The notes under the pieces were generated by a model. That model saw only the letters and a program-made list of their open reading frames with translations. It was not told where the DNA came from and searched no databases. A DNA stretch of 64,000 nucleotides from Ectocarpus siliculosus (lineage: Eukaryota; Sar; Phaeophyceae; Ectocarpales; Ectocarpaceae), in assembly GCA_000310025.1 (NCBI GenBank), contig FN649751.1:2331402-2395401 (forward strand), written 5' to 3'. Below, piece by piece: positions 59,401-64,000 of this stretch (within the stretch, counting starts at the first letter, position 1; each line of letters starts with the position of its first letter). Made by a program: the position numbers and the translations under genes.

Positions 59401-62400
59401 CCGTGTTTTTGGTAGAGCAACAAAACACCCATAGGATCGGACCTTGGCGTACTCTGGTGCACACCAAGCAGTAGGAGCGTATGTCCATGAGTTTTTTTAT
59501 GGGCACGTCTGTACAAAACCGCGCAACCCACAACCTCGATAAAACATCATCAAACCACCGGACACCCGTCGTCGCCTATTGTACTTACCCAACCAAGCAC
59601 GCACATGCTGATGTAAAACCTCAACCGCACACAGGCGCTGCTCCCCCTGATGGAGAGCGATCTGTACGAGGTGATGCTGGCGTGCACTGAGGGCCGCCTG
59701 GCCGAGACGCCCGTCGCCTTCACGCCGGGGGCGGCGGCGGCCACCGTCGTCCTCGCGGCCGACGGCTACCCGGGCAAGTACCCCAAGGGCATGCCCATCT
59801 CGGGCCTCGAGGACGCCGCCGAGATCCCGGGGGTCACCGTCTACCACGCCGGCACCAAGGCGGCGGCACCGGCGGCGGCAACGGCGGCGGAGACGCAGCT
59901 GTCCGTGAGCGGCGGCGGCGGCGGCGGCGGCGGTGTCGTGTCTTCCGGCGGCCGGGTGCTTGCAGTTACCGGGACCGGCGCGAGTTTCGCGGAGGCGCTG
60001 GACGCGGCGTACCGCGGGGTCGGGTTGGTGAAATTCTCGCCCTGCCACTACCGGAAGGACATTGGGCACCGCGCGAAGACGGCGCCGCTGAGGGTCGGGG
60101 TGCTGGCCTCGGGCAGGGGCACGGCGCTGCAGGCGGTGATCGACTCGTGCGCCACGGCGGCGGAGGACGGCGGCGTGAACGCCGAGGTAGTGATCGTGGT
60201 GACCAACAAGAAGGAGGCCCCCGTGAGGGACCGGGCGAAGAAGCACAGCATCCCCGAGATCTTCGTCGCCTCCAAGGTGATGAGCGGTGTTTTTGTTTTG
60301 GCCGTCTCCTCTGGCCGGTGCGCGCCGGCCGCCTTGGGAGGTTTCGGTTGAGCAGTGACGAGGCTATGCCCCAACTCTACTCTACCGGGTCCACTCTCCC
60401 TCTTTGAGGTCACACCCGTTCACCGTTGTTTTGTTCGACCAACCTTGCTGATTTTCTTGTCGTGTGCTTCTTGTGTTGGAGAATGCCAGCGTACGAGCGC
60501 CGCAAGCTCCCAAGGAATCTTGTCGAGGCAAAGTCCGATTGACGATAGACGATAGAATACGACAACGAGTGAACGCTCGTAAACATCAAATATTGACAAT
60601 TAAGTGCCCGATTGTCTCGAGTCGCGCCCGCTGTGGTTTTGAAGGTAGTCTCCAAATCTGAAAATCACTTCCCCGCCGCCGCGCGGAGAAAAGCTCACCT
60701 CTCTCGGTCGGGTTTTCGCACTCGTTTCTCATCCGACTACATCTACGCGCTAATTTACGCGTCCTTCGACAACTAACGGCGACATGGATAACTTCTTGAC
60801 TTGAGTTGCTCTCCTCTCCGCCTTGGCGTGTGCATAATTTACGTACAACAATACTGGTACATCACGACGACAACGACGACGCATTGCGCAACAACAACCA
60901 ACTGTTAGGGCCGAGAGCGCGCAGCGTTCGACAAGGAGGTGACCAAGGCCCTCGAGGACGCAGGCGTGCAGCTGGTGCTCTGCGTCGGGTACATGCGGAT
61001 CCTGTCGCCGGAGTTCTGCCGCCAGTGGGCCGGGCGGTGCCTGAACGTTCACCCTTCCCTCCTCCCGGACTTCGCCGGGGGCATGGACTTGCAGGTCGTT
61101 GCCGCTGTTAATCCCTCCCTCAAACTACACGGCCGGTAAAATGCTAGTTGTAGATGTCAACAGCGAATTTTCAACGTCGCGCAGTGTACTATTAATACTG
61201 ATGATACTTTGCCGTTCGTTGGCGTGTTTCGTGATCATGTTGTCGTCGTTGTTGCTGAAAGCGACCACCTTCGTTTTTTGTCACACCGGTGTGTGTGTGT
61301 GTGTGTGTGTTTCTCTCTGTGTGTGTGGCAGGTCCACGAAGCGGTCATCGCCGCGGGCAAGACTCGCTCCGGCTGCACGGTGCACCAGGTGACGGAGGAG
61401 GTAGATTCGGGGCCGATCGTGGTGCAGGAGGAGGTGGAGGTGGTCGAGGGGGAAACGCCCGAATCCCTCAAGGCTAAGGTGAGTCCTGGTGTGCTCGTCT
61501 GAAGAACGAGCTTCAAGGCCAGGGCAGGTTTTGGTTTTCTCTTGCGTCGTTACGGTAGATGGCCGTGGTTGCTAGCGAAGCGAACCTCGAAGAGCTAGAG
61601 GCCGGAAAACACGGCTTGTTTTCCAACCGGAGGGTAGTGGGATGTTTGTTGGTCTGTAAGCGCTGGGTGTAGCCATGGTTCGCGGGACTTCTTTTGCGCT
61701 GACTTTTTTTACTCTTCGCGAGAGTCACGCAGCGATATCTTCGTGAATCGGGAGGTGGAGGCAGTGTTCCAAGAGGGGAAATCCCAACCCCCAAGGCTAC
61801 CAGGTCGGTCAGTTTCATGTTTCCTATTGGACCAGTTGAGTGCGCTCCCTGGCCTCCCCCTCTCCCTCTGTCGGTTCGCGATTGGTGGTCGGAAGTCTGG
61901 GTGTTCGCCGACCCCCCGCACCTACTGTACCTTTTCTTTCTGCTTTGGTTGTTTTATCCCCTCTTTGCTTGCCTGCTTAGCAGCGGCCTTCCTTCAAGAG
62001 CACCGCCACACGCATTTTCATCCCGCTCACGGACGGTGCTTCAACTGCAACGGTCGTAGTTTCAGCGAAATAACTAACAATATATATCACGCCACGCGAA
62101 CGCCAGGTGCAAGCCAAGGAGGGTCCGGCCTTCCTCAAGGCCATGGGCTTGTTTATGAAGGGGGGCGGCCGCGGAGGTACCCTTCCCCCTCCCCCCGGCG
62201 CCGCCGCCGCCGCCGCCGCCCCGTCGAGCGGCATGAGCTACAAGGACGCCGGGGTCGACATCGATGCCGGCAACAGCCTGGTGGAGCGCATCAAGCCGGC
62301 GTGCAAGTCCACGAGGCGACCGGGTTGCGACAGCGACCTCGGGGGTTTCGGCGGTCTGTTCGACCTCGCCGCCGCGGGGTACGAGGGGAAGGACACTATC

Positions 62401-64000
62401 CTCGTCGGGGCGACCGATGGGGTCGGCACCAAGCTCAAGGTAGGCTACGTTATAGGAAGGGACGGATGGACGGAGGGAGGGACTGGCTGATTTTTGATTT
62501 GTTGTTTCTAGGAAGGCGTTGGAGGATACATAGGTCTCGCGAGTAGGTGTGGGCACTCAGGTCGTGACAGGTACACACCCCTTGTGCCGTGTACCCGAAG
62601 CGTATGATGCCTACCCTCCAATCGGTGCCTGCGCGTAGACTGCGGTGTACAGTGCAGTAGCCGACAGCGCTCTCTATCCCGAACGGTTCGCTCTCGTGCG
62701 ACCCCCCCCTCACACGCGCGCGTTCCCAGGTCGCGCAGATAGCGGGAGACCACAGCGGGGTGGGCATCGACCTTGTGGCGATGTGCGTGAACGACCTGAT
62801 CGTGGCGGGCGCGGAGCCGATGTTCTTCTTGGACTACTACGCCACCGGCAAGCTTTCGGTCTCCGAGGTATCTAGAAGTTTGTGTGTGATGTGCAATGTA
62901 TGAGGATGACGCGTGATTTTCCATGTGTTTTTATGTTTGTTAGCACACGCCATGTTGGTGCATTTTTTCTTGTTGTTGTTGTTGTTGTATATTTGTTGGA
63001 GTTGCTTGTCTCCACTTCTCGTTTGTCCAAAGGCATCGGCATCCATGAGGTGACTCCCTCTGGTTGCGCTCTCCTTCTGTTTTATGGCCATATAGTACCG
63101 ATTCGTCTCTACTCTTGTATGCACGGTCTGGTCCTATACTTTTGGTGGGGTGCAAGACCTGGAACTCAGCTTCAGCCGCGCAAACCGACAACAGAAAGTC
63201 GGCACGACCACGACCAGACAACCCCAGCAAACCAGCCAACAAGGGCTGCCACTCTTTTTACGCTGACCCTCGTGATTTTCTTCCCTGCTCCTTCGTCTTC
63301 TTTCCTTTCTCGTGCTGGGTTCTCTCCTCATCTTCCCAATAAATACTGAACCACCGCCAACACACACACACACGACAAGGCGGCCACGGTGATCGAGGGC
63401 ATCGCCGAGGGCTGCCGCCAGGCCAACTGCGGCCTCATCGGCGGCGAGACGGCCGAGATGCCCTCCATGTACCCCGCCGGAGAGTACGACCTCGCCGGCT
63501 TCAGCGTCGGCGCCGTCTCCCGCGGCAAGGTCCTCCCCCTCCAGGTCTCCCCCGGAGACGTGGTACTCGGCCTCCCGTCCTCGGGCGTCCACAGCAACGG
63601 CTTCAGCCTGGTGCGCCGGATCGTAGAGGTGAAGGGGCTGTCCTACGGGGACCCGGCCCCGTTCAACGCCGCCGGGGGGGGGGCGGGGGCGGGGGGCAAG
63701 AGGAGGACGCTGGCGGAGGAGCTGCTGGTGCCCACGCGCATCTACGTAAGGGCGCTGCTGCCGCTCCTGCGCGCGGGGCTCGCCAAGGCGCTCGCGCACA
63801 TCACCGGGGGAGGCTTGTCGGAGAATATCCCGAGGGTGCTGGGGGCCGACGTGGCCGTGAGGCTGCGGATGGGATCCGCCGCCGCCGCCGCCGCCGCCGC
63901 CGGTTCCTCCTCAGCGTGGGACCTGCCGGAGATTTTCCAGTGGCTGAGCGCCGCGGGCGGGCTGACGCAAGAGGAGCTGCTCCGCACGCTGAACTGCGGG
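56440..64000 (+). CDS. GART: Multifunctional purine biosynthesis protein: degenerate PurH-like domain + GARS + GART + AIRS (truncated by window end)
   Basis: Ten exons, all in phase: 56440-56583, 56881-56996, 57729-58569, 58930-59232, 59635-60276, 60909-61094, 61332-61478, 62107-62439, 62730-62867, 63380 to beyond 64000; 1157 residues visible. Residues 1-~160 resemble a shortened IMP cyclohydrolase domain ([38 protein letters not shown]). GARS follows: [19 protein letters not shown], an ATP-grasp region with [34 protein letters not shown], and a C-terminal lobe with an Ala/Gly insert before [19 protein letters not shown] has [13 protein letters not shown], catalytic LNVHPSLLP (Asn, His) and [11 protein letters not shown] (Asp). 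AIRS has [48 protein letters not shown] and [11 protein letters not shown]. These catalyse steps 2, 3 and 5 of IMP synthesis. AIRS lacks only its last segment, cut at the window edge. The N-terminal join is less certain than the rest. Confidence 0.9.
56675..56719 (+). other. Possible 45-bp micro-exon in purine-gene intron 1
   Basis: Bounded by an AG (56673-56674) and a GT (56720), open in phase 0, encoding [15 protein letters not shown]. This would add sequence where PurH normally has its DV...HP-VH-G-L segment, so it may be an included exon. The donor is weak. Not included in the main model. Confidence 0.3.
61291..61330 (+). repeat. (GT)n-rich microsatellite at an acceptor
   Basis: GT repeats interrupted by TTTCTCTC run directly into the CAG acceptor at 61331 of the purine gene. 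Confidence 0.85.

Overview
The window is nuclear DNA of a complex eukaryote. Genes are broken into many short, GC-rich exons separated by introns of roughly 0.1 to 1.8 kb with GT-AG ends, there is one intron-bearing tRNA gene, simple-sequence repeats are abundant, and two 100-N scaffold gaps are flanked by homopolymer G/C. Proteins carry long Ala/Gly/Ser/Gln inserts, a motile-cilium gene (DPCD) is present, and the purine enzyme fusion has a non-animal domain order. Together these fit a stramenopile, most likely a brown alga of the Ectocarpus type. That placement is inference from style, not a database match.

Eight protein genes were built exon by exon, using protein-family similarity and checking splice phase. 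From left to right: an ATG14/UVRAG-like autophagy subunit (minus, 5' end at 7405); an ArfGAP2/3 homologue (plus, 8843-13329); DPCD (minus, 15300 to at least 18208) with a tRNA-Tyr gene nested in its last intron; a large secreted/transmembrane kelch protein with a very long polybasic cytoplasmic tail (plus, 20667-33327); PAN3, the poly(A)-nuclease adaptor (minus, 37020-43902); a small COPI-associated four-helix membrane protein (plus, 45316-49967); the mitochondrial metallopeptidase ATP23 (minus, 52523-56102); and a multifunctional purine-biosynthesis gene (plus, 56440 to beyond the window end).

The purine gene is the most unusual. Its C-terminal part encodes GARS, GART and AIRS in that order, whereas the animal protein is GARS-AIRS-GART. 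Its N-terminal exons encode a shortened, apparently inactive relative of the IMP cyclohydrolase domain of PurH/ATIC. If transcripts confirm the join, one polypeptide links a PurH-like pseudo-domain to three other steps of the same pathway.

Genes alternate in strand, giving divergent promoters (ATG14/ArfGAP, DPCD/kelch, PAN3/COPI-associated, ATP23/purine) and convergent 3' regions (ArfGAP/DPCD, kelch/PAN3, COPI-associated/ATP23). Repeats of interest are a roughly 230-250 bp element in two inverted copies (4.9 and 30.3 kb), a roughly 55 bp hairpin element scattered in introns, a 3-unit minisatellite in PAN3, and a tandem duplication that copies a 3' splice site in the kelch gene.
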